A DNA stretch of 64,000 nt, taken from NCBI RefSeq assembly GCF_001422325.1, contig NZ_LMMR01000001.1:373256-437255 (forward strand), given 5' to 3'. The stretch comes from Leifsonia sp. Leaf264 (lineage in GTDB: Bacteria; Actinomycetota; Actinomycetes; Actinomycetales; Microbacteriaceae). A program made the translations under genes and the position numbers. Positions 1-8,300 of the stretch are shown piece by piece (positions within the stretch are counted from its first letter, which is position 1; every line of letters starts with the position of its first letter). The notes beneath the pieces are model-generated. The model worked only from the letters and a program-made list of their open reading frames with translations, ran no database searches and was not told where the DNA came from.

Positions 1-859
1 CGAGGCCTTCGCAGGGGCGCACGGCATCCCGACGTGGTCCTTAGACCTCGACGACGTGCTGGGACGCGATGACATCGACGCCGTCTATATCGCGACACCA
101 CCAGCGACCCACGTGTCGATCGCGCTTAGTGCCCTCGATGCCGGAAAGCACGTCCTCGTCGAGAAGCCGATGGCGATGACGGCTGAGGACACAGCCGAGA
201 TCTTCGCCCGCGCCGAAGCGCGCGGACTCTTCGCGATGGAAGCGATGTGGATGAAGTTCAACCCACTGCACCGCGCAGTGCACGCACAGGTCACCGACGG
301 CCTCCTCGGCGAGCCCCGGCACCTTCGAGCGGCATTCGGGATGCCGTTCCCAGCCGGCGGCAGTCGATGGAACGCCGAACTCGGTGGGAGCACAGTCCTC
401 GATCAGGGCATCTACCCGGTCACGCTTGCTCTCTGGATGCTGGGACCTGTCGCGACCGTCACGGCGACAGGACGCGTGCGTGACGGCATCGATATCGCAG
501 CGCACGTCACGCTCGAACACGATGGCGGTCGGGTCGCCCAGTTGGGCTGCTCCATCGTCGAGTTCATCGACCCTTCGGCCGCGATCAGCGGCACGGCCGG
601 ATGGATCGAGATTCCCGCCATGTTCTGGGCGACCGACTCCGCGCAGATCCACGCCGGTTCCACGCAGGCACTCTTCCACACGCCTGACCTGCTGTCGCAC
701 CCTCGGGAGGGGAACGGCTACACGCCGATGATCCGCGCGGTCAACGCGGCTATCTCCGCCGGCCTGATGCAGCACCCCGACCATGACGCGGCCGCGACGA
801 TCGCGACAGCGCGTGTCATGGACACTGTGCGTGCCGCCATCTTCGACGGCGATCTGTGA
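1..859 (+). CDS. Gfo/Idh/MocA family oxidoreductase, 5' end cut by window
   Basis: The reading frame is open from base 2, so the true start lies left of the window; 285 residues remain. The family oxidises or epimerises sugars, inositols or their acids with NAD(P). Visible hallmarks are the end of the Rossmann fold with ATPPATH and the GKHVLVEKPMA segment, whose EKP is the conserved lysine motif, followed by the C-terminal substrate domain with a GGSTVLDQGIYPV stretch typical of the dimeric dihydrodiol dehydrogenase-like branch. The stop TGA overlaps the gluconokinase ATG by one base (TGATG), so the genes are translationally coupled. Substrate is unknown; the gluconokinase and LacI neighbours suggest a sugar acid or related polyol. 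Confidence 0.88.
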   Translation, partial: EAFAGAHGIPTWSLDLDDVLGRDDIDAVYIATPPATHVSIALSALDAGKHVLVEKPMAMTAEDTAEIFARAEARGLFAMEAMWMKFNPLHRAVHAQVTDGLLGEPRHLRAAFGMPFPAGGSRWNAELGGSTVLDQGIYPVTLALWMLGPVATVTATGRVRDGIDIAAHVTLEHDGGRVAQLGCSIVEFIDPSAAISGTAGWIEIPAMFWATDSAQIHAGSTQALFHTPDLLSHPREGNGYTPMIRAVNAAISAGLMQHPDHDAAATIATARVMDTVRAAIFDGDL

Positions 860-1380
860 TGCCCACCCTCATCTCGGCCCCCATCATCGTCGTCATGGGT
901 GTCTCAGCAGCCGGCAAGACGACCATCGCGACAGGACTTGCGGAGCGCCTCGCCATCCCATGGCGCGACGCCGACGACCTGCATCCGGAACTCAATCGAG
1001 CACGGATGGCTGCGGGCACGCCTTTGACCGACGACGACAGGTGGCCGTGGCTCGACGCCGTCGGCGGAGTTCTCGCAGAGGCGGCCCGGCAGGAAGGTGT
1101 CGTCATGGCGTGCTCCGCCCTTCGCCGCAGCTACCGCGACCGACTGCGCGCCGCGTGTCCTACGGTCTCCTTCGTGCACCTGTCAGGATCGCGTTCGGTG
1201 TTGGCGGCGCGCGCAGCACGCAGGCAGGACCACTTCATGCCGGCGTCTCTGCTCGACTCGCAACTCGCGACTCTCGAACCGCTCGGCGTCGATGAACGCG
1301 GCTGTGTCGTGGACGTCGGCGGAACCGTTGCCGATATCGTCGAGACAGCACAGGAATGGATCGCTTCGAATGACCAATGA
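859..1380 (+). CDS. gntK: Gluconokinase
   Basis: The 173-residue protein has the length of thermoresistant-type gluconokinases, which phosphorylate gluconate to 6-phosphogluconate with ATP. The P-loop GVSAAGKTT lies near residues 14-22, followed by the substrate-binding DADDLHP segment and the CSALRRSYRDRLR segment, all in family order. A GTG at 856 is one codon earlier, but ATG 859 forms the TGATG junction with the dehydrogenase and is preferred. The end overlaps the LacI regulator start by 11 bases. Together these predict feeding of a sugar acid into the pentose phosphate pathway. Confidence 0.9.
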   Translation: MPTLISAPIIVVMGVSAAGKTTIATGLAERLAIPWRDADDLHPELNRARMAAGTPLTDDDRWPWLDAVGGVLAEAARQEGVVMACSALRRSYRDRLRAACPTVSFVHLSGSRSVLAARAARRQDHFMPASLLDSQLATLEPLGVDERGCVVDVGGTVADIVETAQEWIASNDQ

Positions 1381-2440
1381 CAGTCTGGCCTCCCTCGATC
1401 CTGAGCTCGACCCCACAGTCCCGTCCGAGATTGCGGATCGTATCCGACGCCGTGGTGGCGCGGCGACCATCTACGACATAGCCGAGCTCGCCGGCGTCAA
1501 TCCCTCCACGGTCTCACGGGCGCTCTCGAAGCCGGGACGTGTGAGCACCGACACGGAAGCACGAGTACGCCAAGCAGCGCAAAGGCTCCGGTTCCGGGCC
1601 AACCCACTTGCGCGCGCCCTGCAGACAGGACGAACGCACACCCTGGCCCTGGTCGTAGCCGACATCACGAACCCCGTCGTCTTCGACATCGTGCGCGGAG
1701 CAGAGAAGGCCGCAACCCAGGCCGGCTACACGCTGGTATTCGCCGAGTCCCAGGAATCTGGCGAAGAAGAGGCGCGTGCGATCGAGCGCATAGCGCCCAG
1801 CGTCGATGGCATAGTGCTCGCGACCACCCGCCTCACCGACGACCGCATCACGACGATTGCGTCGCGAAAGCCCCTCGTGCTCATCAACAGAGCGGTCGCC
1901 GAGATCGTGAGCGTGCTCCCCGATGTCGACAGCGGCGTTTCCCAACTGCTCGCCCATCTCATCGGGCTGGGCCACCGATCGATCGGGTATCTCTCGGGCC
2001 CGGAGACGTCGTGGATCAGTGACCGCCGATTCGCACGGATGCTGGACGCGGCGGAGAAGGCCGGGATCGGGCTCGTGGAGATCGGCCCCAACCCGCCGAC
2101 GATCGAGGGAGGCCACTCTGCGCTCCGTCGGGTACTGGCCGCCCGCGTGAGCGCTGTCGTCGCCTTCAACGACCTGATCGCAATCGGTCTCATGCAGGCT
2201 GCTGCCGCCCAGGGCATCCGTGTACCGGACCAGCTCAGCGTGGCGGGGTTCGACGACATCTTCGGCAGTGAGCTGATCGTTCCGGCACTGACGACAGTCC
2301 GAGCGCAGCTCGTTCGAGCAGGAGAGCTTGCAGTCCTGGGACTGCTTGCTCAGCTCGATGGCGACGAGCCGGTCCCCCAGTCGCCCCTCCTCGAAACGTC
2401 CTTGGTGGTTCGGGGCTCGACAGGGCCGGTGGCATCGTAG
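1370..2440 (+). CDS. LacI/GntR-type transcriptional regulator (gluconate-type)
   Basis: This 356-residue regulator starts at ATG 1370, inside the end of the gluconokinase; the open frame continues upstream but the earlier part only mirrors that gene. An N-terminal extension of about 32 residues precedes the LacI helix-turn-helix (IYDIAELAGVNPSTVSRALSKPG), then the hinge with RFRANPLARALQTGRT and a periplasmic-binding-protein-like sensor domain (ADITNPVVFDIVRG, then VVAFNDLIAIGLM and VAGFDDIFGSELIVPALTTVR). It most likely represses the preceding dehydrogenase-kinase genes until a sugar acid binds. It is last in the run, so its own promoter may lie upstream of the window. Confidence 0.87.
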   Translation: MTNDSLASLDPELDPTVPSEIADRIRRRGGAATIYDIAELAGVNPSTVSRALSKPGRVSTDTEARVRQAAQRLRFRANPLARALQTGRTHTLALVVADITNPVVFDIVRGAEKAATQAGYTLVFAESQESGEEEARAIERIAPSVDGIVLATTRLTDDRITTIASRKPLVLINRAVAEIVSVLPDVDSGVSQLLAHLIGLGHRSIGYLSGPETSWISDRRFARMLDAAEKAGIGLVEIGPNPPTIEGGHSALRRVLAARVSAVVAFNDLIAIGLMQAAAAQGIRVPDQLSVAGFDDIFGSELIVPALTTVRAQLVRAGELAVLGLLAQLDGDEPVPQSPLLETSLVVRGSTGPVAS

Positions 2441-2588
2441 AGCGGGACCAGGCAACGACCCAGAGCCGGACTTCCCGTCCGCTCGGCTGCAAGAACGAAG
2501 CACTCAGATCACTGGTTGCGGTTGCGGCCTGTCGTACCAAATACTCCGCCGACGCGAAGTCCCCGGTGCGAAGCTCTTTCCGCGGGCC

Positions 2589-2606
2589 ACTTGAACCAAG
2601 AACATT
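2589..2606 (-). repeat. T-arm-like repeat next to tRNA-Gln fragment, copy 1
   Basis: An 18-bp sequence, identical to 13164-13181. On the minus strand it reads AATGTTCTTGGTTCAAGT, which resembles a tRNA T-arm (GGTTCAAnYC box). It sits about 75 bp from the tRNA-Gln fragment in both copies. No full cloverleaf can be drawn around it. It may be a recombinase arm site or an older scar. Confidence 0.5.
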
Positions 2607-2661
2607 AACCAACCGGGAGATTCAAGACCGAACAAAATCGGCCGCTCACCGGGGATTCAAC

Positions 2662-2700
2662 AAGTGCTGGGGTACCTGGACTCGAACCAAGAACAACGGT
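2662..2700 (-). repeat. tRNA-Gln 3'-end fragment, putative attachment-site scar, copy 1
   Basis: These 39 bp are identical to 13233-13271. On the minus strand the order is ACCGT (3' side of an anticodon stem), a variable region, the T arm with GGTTCGAGTCC, and the acceptor strand TACCCCA followed by GC; tRNA-Gln genes characteristically end in TACCCCA-GC. The sequence departs from tRNA exactly at the anticodon loop, so no complete tRNA is present. Fragments of this type are left when tyrosine-recombinase elements integrate into a tRNA 3' end. Assigning it to Gln rests on family knowledge, not on a search. Confidence 0.7.
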
Positions 2701-3033
2701 GAGTCGTTTCGGTCCATTTCCACTCCCGCTGACGGGGCAGAATTCCGCGGATTTCCGCGGTTCTCATGGCATCAGTGTACGGGTTGGTACTGGTGATACG
2801 TGCTCAAACAGGGGCTCCAGCGGCGTTCTCGGAGCGTTTGTGGTCACGCTCATCGAGCAGTCCGTGGACACGCGATTCTCGGTCAAGACCGGGGTCAATC
2901 GAAGCCGCAACAGTTCCTGACCTGGGTTCTGGCGTAGACCATTCATCACTATCGCTGTTGTGCGTTGCCGAAAGCACCCAAGAGAACGGCGGGGAAGCAC
3001 ATTCGATTTGAATGCCTGATTCGGCGTCTTCGA

Positions 3034-3900
3034 TCAGACCAGCCGGTTATCACCGTCCTGGCTTCGTACCCATTCGGCGATTACGTCGATGCCCTCAGCA
3101 AAGTGAGCAGTCCCCGGGCGATTGAGGAATCCGTGGCTGGATCCGGCGACAACATTTCGGGCCAAGGAGACGTTTGCCTCTCTGAGCTCGTTCGCGAACT
3201 GATGGCCGGAGGCACGGAGGGAATCGTGGTCGGCATCGATGACAAGCGTTGGGGGCATCCCGCGCAGATCGTGTCCGCCGGGGAATGCGAACGGGTCCCT
3301 CATCGCCTCCAATGAACCGGCGTAGTTTCGATTCATTTTGTTGACGGTGTCGGGGCGGAATTGCATGACCGAGTGGCGTCCGCGAATCCGGCGGCGCAGC
3401 TCGGACGGGATCGGTGGCAACGCCGCATGGAAAATTCCGTAGGCGAGTAGGAGGCCAGAAGCGGTAGGTCGGCCGTCGGAGTATTGGCGCAGTGCAGCCG
3501 CGGCAGCGAGACACGCACCGGCGCTGGCTCCACCGAGGATGACGTCGCCCGCCGCATGTTCGCTCTGGATCTGATCCAAGACGTCGACCACGTCGTCCAC
3601 CGGGAGCGGGTAGCGCACACCCGACAGCTGGCCTGTCCTCGGCTGCTTCCACCAGCTCCAGGGCGGAACGCGACGGTAGTCCACGGCGATGACGTGCCGA
3701 CCGGTCAGAGCTACCGCCCTGGCGACGGCGTCGGACTCAGGCATGTCCAGGTCGCCATGAGAGAACGCGCCTCCGTGGATCCAGACAACCGTCGAACCCA
3801 GTGGCAAAACTGTTGGCACGTAGCGACGGATGGGAATCCTTCCGTGGCGCCCCGCCACCTCATCTTCGCGCACGTCAAGTTCGGCCATTCCGCTGATCAC
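3034..3900 (-). CDS. Alpha/beta hydrolase, HSL/acetyl-esterase family
   Basis: This is a 288-residue hydrolase of the hormone-sensitive-lipase class. The oxyanion motif HGGAF is near residue 42, the nucleophile elbow GGASAGA near residue 125, the acid DADHDSL near residue 228 and the histidine GSSHGFLN near residue 260, so the catalytic triad is complete. Start is GTG 3900, which forms a GTGA overlap with the stop of the epimerase-like gene; ATG 3888 is the alternative. It is the last gene of the MFS-GH78/GH3-epimerase operon. A reasonable job is removing acyl groups from plant glycosides taken up by the operon, but the substrate is not shown by sequence. Confidence 0.85.
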   Translation of the reverse strand: MISGMAELDVREDEVAGRHGRIPIRRYVPTVLPLGSTVVWIHGGAFSHGDLDMPESDAVARAVALTGRHVIAVDYRRVPPWSWWKQPRTGQLSGVRYPLPVDDVVDVLDQIQSEHAAGDVILGGASAGACLAAAAALRQYSDGRPTASGLLLAYGIFHAALPPIPSELRRRIRGRHSVMQFRPDTVNKMNRNYAGSLEAMRDPFAFPGGHDLRGMPPTLVIDADHDSLRASGHQFANELREANVSLARNVVAGSSHGFLNRPGTAHFAEGIDVIAEWVRSQDGDNRLV

Positions 3901-5360
3901 GCGTTCGTCAGCTGATGCTGGCGTTCGATCTGGGCGAGGAATGGATTGCGTTCGGCTTGCGAGTTGTACGCGGATGAGTCACGCAGGCATTCGGGGCACC
4001 AATGGCCGGCTATGAGGATGAGGCGGGGGCTTCCAGCGAAGATGTGTCCGAACGCGCACCGCCATACCAGCGGTACGCCGGCCGCTCCGGTTCGCACGTG
4101 GGATGAGAGCAACTCTCCGCCACGGAAGGAGGCCGCTTGGAGATAGTCAATGGCCGACCAGGTCGAGGGATCTTTCGCCTCGTCGTAGCCATGGTCGAGG
4201 TAGCTGGGGTCACGTGATGGTTCTGGTTCGACGAAGGTGGACCAGTCGCCGATCAATTTCCAGGCGTCGAGGGAGCCGAAGTGCGCCGTGATGGCTTCGT
4301 TGTCGCGGCGCCGGATGGCATCCATCGTGCCGCGATCCTTGAGGGTCAGCGGCTTCATGACGAGGTTCTTCACGATCCACGCAGGCACCTTGCCGGCCGA
4401 CCGCACCGAGCCCGGTGCGGCATCCAGCGCACGCGACAGAGCATCCGCGAAAGTGTCGGCTCGGAATGGAATGAGGTCATTGAGCCGGTCACTGTCGGTG
4501 TACCAGTGCCCGTGGAAGTTCTGCGTCGCGAACCAGTTTCGGTCGTACCAGGTGCGGATGTCGCGGACGCCCATCGCGTCACCTATCGCGGTCTGCAACT
4601 GCCAATTGGTCAAGCGCCAGCTCTCACCCCCGCCGATGTTGTACACGCCGCCCCAGAACTCCTGCGGCGCACCCTCGGCCAGGGAGGCCAGGAGGCGAGC
4701 AGAGTCCTTATCCGATACCCACTCGAGGACGCCCGCGAATGGGGAGTGAGTCATGATCGGATCGCGGATCTCGAGCATGCCGGGGTGGAAGATTCCGGTC
4801 TGTCGCAACCATGCCCATTTGGGAAGCGCGGATTCCAGGAGCAGCTTCTCGGCGATGACCTTGGTCTGACCGTATTCGTCGAATTGGGATACCCGAAGAG
4901 GGTCTCCGATCCTGCCCCAGTGATGCGGCGCCTGTCGGTCGCCTGTTTCTGCAACCGAGCCGATGCCCACGACCTCGACCCGTGCGGGATCGGGTAGTGC
5001 TTTGACGGCGCGGATGATGTTCTGCATCGAGCCAACGTTGACTTTTCGGGCCAGTGCCGGGTGTTCGTCGGCAAGCGGCGACACGACGGCCCCAACGTGG
5101 AGGACCGCATCGACGTTAGCGATAGCGTCGCGCACGGCCGTGTAATCGGTGAGGTCTCCCCACACCACCGAGAGGTTGGTCATATCCGCGAACTCGACGA
5201 GTGCGCGCTCGTCTGCCGCAGTCCTCTTGACGAAAGCGATGACGTCGACGGCGTCGCGTTCGCGAAGCTCTCGAAGGGTGGCTCTCCCCCAGTTTCCTGT
5301 CGCCCCTGTGAGAAGCACCCTGCGCCGAGGCTGGCCAGGCCGGCGGCGGACGTCAGGCAT
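3897..5360 (-). CDS. NAD(P)-dependent epimerase/dehydratase-like protein with C-terminal Cys motif
   Basis: A 487-residue extended short-chain dehydrogenase. The nucleotide-binding glycine motif TGATGNWG is near residue 18, and the catalytic YxxxK (YGQTK) follows VGIGSVAETG in the usual order. It is longer than common epimerases (about 310-340): the last 150 residues include RCAFGH and HWCPEC, a possible zinc-binding Cys/His cluster. Its start overlaps the end of the GH78/GH3 gene by 8 bases and its end overlaps the esterase start, so all are one transcript. It may oxidise or epimerise a sugar or aglycone released by the fusion glycosidase. Substrate is unknown. Confidence 0.75.
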   Translation of the reverse strand: MPDVRRRPGQPRRRVLLTGATGNWGRATLRELRERDAVDVIAFVKRTAADERALVEFADMTNLSVVWGDLTDYTAVRDAIANVDAVLHVGAVVSPLADEHPALARKVNVGSMQNIIRAVKALPDPARVEVVGIGSVAETGDRQAPHHWGRIGDPLRVSQFDEYGQTKVIAEKLLLESALPKWAWLRQTGIFHPGMLEIRDPIMTHSPFAGVLEWVSDKDSARLLASLAEGAPQEFWGGVYNIGGGESWRLTNWQLQTAIGDAMGVRDIRTWYDRNWFATQNFHGHWYTDSDRLNDLIPFRADTFADALSRALDAAPGSVRSAGKVPAWIVKNLVMKPLTLKDRGTMDAIRRRDNEAITAHFGSLDAWKLIGDWSTFVEPEPSRDPSYLDHGYDEAKDPSTWSAIDYLQAASFRGGELLSSHVRTGAAGVPLVWRCAFGHIFAGSPRLILIAGHWCPECLRDSSAYNSQAERNPFLAQIERQHQLTNA

Positions 5361-8300
5361 CGACCGGCTCAGACTGGGCCGCGGCGATACTGAGTTCGAT
5401 CAGTTGCGCGAGCGCCTCATCGGGGATCTCGACCCCGGGAAAGCGAGCGAACTGGCCCATGGGCATCGATTCCACCATCTTCAACATGTTGCCGTTCTGC
5501 TCGGCGGCGGCGAGCTGCTCCGCGCTGGCGCCGGACATCATCGCCCCCATCAGGGCGGGCCCGACGACCGGGTGACCGAACCAGTCGCCAACTGTGGAGT
5601 CGAGGCTGAGCGGCTCGGGAAGATCGGAGTCGCCGGCAAGGTCCAGGCCGGCCTCAGCAAGGATGTGCATCGACGAGCGTCCCACCTGGACGCCGTACTC
5701 CCCCGGCTCCACCTTCCACCGATCTTTGGTCACGTCCCAGAATGCGAAGGCGCGACGATCGAGCTCGAGTTCAACGGTGATGGCTTCACCCGGTTGCAGC
5801 CGCACCTTGGTGAAAGCGGCCAGCTCCCGCACCGGGCGGCGCACCGCGCTCGGCGCCGGCGTGACGTAGAGCTGGACGACCTCAGCACCGGCGACATCGC
5901 CCGTATTGCGCACGGACACGCGGACCCTCGCCGTGTCCGGACCAGTCGCTTCGACCTCGAGGTGCTCGTACTCGAAGGTCGTGTAGCTGAGCCCGTGACC
6001 GAACGGATACCGCACGCCGCGGTCAAGGGTGGCGTAGTAGCGGTACCCGACAAAGATGCCCTCGCCGTATCGGACGACCTCATTCTCACCCGGGAAGTTG
6101 AAGAAGGACGGTGTGTCCTCGAGGCTGAGAGGGATCGATTCGGCGAGCCGACCGGACGGGTTCACAGCACCGGTGACCACGTCGGTGAGGGCTCCGCCGA
6201 CGGCCTGGCCGAGCGCCCAGCCCTCGACGATCGCGTCGACCCGGTCGTGCCACGGCTCCAAGTTCACGACTCCGCCGTTCGAGAGTACGACGACGGTGCG
6301 AGAGGCGGCGCCCGCGATGGCGTCGATGAGTTCCAGGTGTTGCGCCGGGAGATCGATCGTCTCGCGGTCGAAACCCTCGGACTGATCTTCCTCGTAGAGT
6401 CCGACGAAGACCACCGCCACGTCGGCCGCCTCTGCCGCCTCTCGCGCCTGGGCTCGCAGGGACTCGTCGTCGCCGGAGCCCTTCGCGTAGCCGGGGGCGT
6501 ACGACACTGCGGCATCGCCGAGCGTCGCGCGCAGTTCATCCAGCGGGATGTCCAACCGCGTCGGGTTGACGTGCGAACTGCCTCCGCCCTGGAACTGCGG
6601 GTGTACGGCGAGCTCGCCGATCACCGCGATGCGCTGGCCGCGGCGCAGCGGAAGCGCCTCGTTCTCGTTGCGCAGCAGCACGATCGAATCCGCCGCGGCC
6701 CGGCGCGCCAGCGCGTGGTGCTCATCGATGTCGATTCCGGCGGACGGCCCAGCGGGGAGCGTTATTTCGGCGAGACGAGCCAGCCGGGCGACGGCCTGCT
6801 CGACCACTGAGCGGTCGATGCGTCCGGAGCGAACAGCTTCGACGATGGCGTCGGTTCCTTCGTCGCCGGTTCCCGGCATCTCCAGATCAAGCCCGGCCAT
6901 GAGCGCTTCGACGCGGTCCTTGATGGCACCCCAGTCGGACACGACGAGTCCGTCGTAGCCCCACTCGTCGCGCAGCAGCTGGGTCAGCAGCCACCGGTTC
7001 TCGGATGAGAACGTGCCGTTGATGGCGTTGTAGGCGCTCATCACCGAGGTCGGCTGTGCGTCCTTCACGACCATCTCGAACGCCGGGAGGTAGATCTCGC
7101 GCAGAGCGCGGTCATCGACCTGTGCATCGACGCGCATCCGTTCGGTCTCCTGGTTGTTGACGGCGAAGTGCTTCAGCGATGTGCCAACCCCGGTGCTCTG
7201 CACGCCGTGCACGTAGGCCGTGGCCAGGGCACCGGTGAGGAGAGGGTCTTCCGACAGGTACTCGAAGGTGCGACCGCCGAGAGGGGAACGCTTGATGTTG
7301 ATTGCCGGCCCGAGGAGCATGTCAACGTCGAGCGCGCGGGCCTCTTCGCCGAGCGCGACACCGACCTCGCGGATCAGGTCGACATCCCAGCTCGAGCCGA
7401 TCCCCGCACCGGGCGGGAAGCACGTGGACGGGCGGCTCTCGTTGAAGCCGAGGTTATCCGCAGTGCCCGCTTGGCGGCGCACGCCGTGCGGCCCATCCAC
7501 CATCACGAGGGAACGGATGCCGTCCCCCTCGCGCGTCGACCAGAAGTCCCTGCCGGTCAACAGGGCGGCCTTCGCTCGGAGGTCGGCGTCCTCCTCGGCG
7601 GTCGGCTCGGGCGCCGTGATCACGTCGAGCGGGATCTCCTCACCGGCCGAGATCGCGGCGTACCCGCGCTCCAGATCCGCGAGCACGCCCTCGGGGCGAG
7701 GCAACATTCCGGCGATCTGGCGCGGAGTGGTCTGCTCCTGACCCCGCAGTCCCGCGGACATGTGCTCGGCCGCCTCGGGGATGTACTTGGTGATCACCCC
7801 GGTGAGCACGGACATGGCCTGCTTGTCGTCGATCAGCTCGCCGAGCGGGGTGTCGACGGTGAAGATCTTCCGCCCGATGGGGTCGACCTCGAACGGCTCA
7901 CTGAACTCGTGGGTGCCGTGCTCGACGCTGTGCGTCTCCCCCGATGGGAGGACGACATCAGCGGTAGCGCCTACTGGAACCACGGCCGTGAGCCGTAGCA
8001 TCCCTCCTTCGAGGATCCACGCGCTGGATGCTTCGCCGTAGGGAGTCTCAAGAGTCGTGGATGCCTGGGTCAGTCCCTGTCGGGGCGGCTGGGGTGCGAT
8101 CCGCAGACGCCGGTAGCCGGGTTCGGCGATGGCCAGACCTGCCACGACGCGGTGGAGCCAGTCGGCGACGGCGCCGAAGGCGTAGTGGTTGAAGGACGTC
8201 ATCCCGCTGGGGTTGACGGTGCCGTCCGGCAGCAGGGAGTCCCACCGCTCCCAGATGGTCGTCGCCCCCTTCGTCACCGCGTAGAGCCAGGAAGGATTGT

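Larger units (their letters stand above)
2441..3033. other. Non-coding stretch holding a tRNA-Gln scar
   Basis: About 590 bases between the LacI regulator and the convergent esterase. I see no credible coding frame. It holds the tRNA-Gln 3' fragment (2662-2700) and a second T-arm-like element (2589-2606), described separately. The rest shows nothing recognisable. Confidence 0.6.

Noticed and set aside
1097-1369. N-terminal extension of the LacI regulator
   Set aside because: The extension only mirrors the gluconokinase in another frame; the LacI-like sequence begins after ATG 1370.
2589-2700. Complete tRNA gene
   Set aside because: The 5' acceptor strand, D arm and 5' anticodon strand are missing in both copies; only the 3' part of tRNA-Gln is present.
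5149-6810. 553-codon plus-strand open frame
   Set aside because: It lies fully opposite the GH3 module and has no family motif; long antisense frames are common in high-GC genes.
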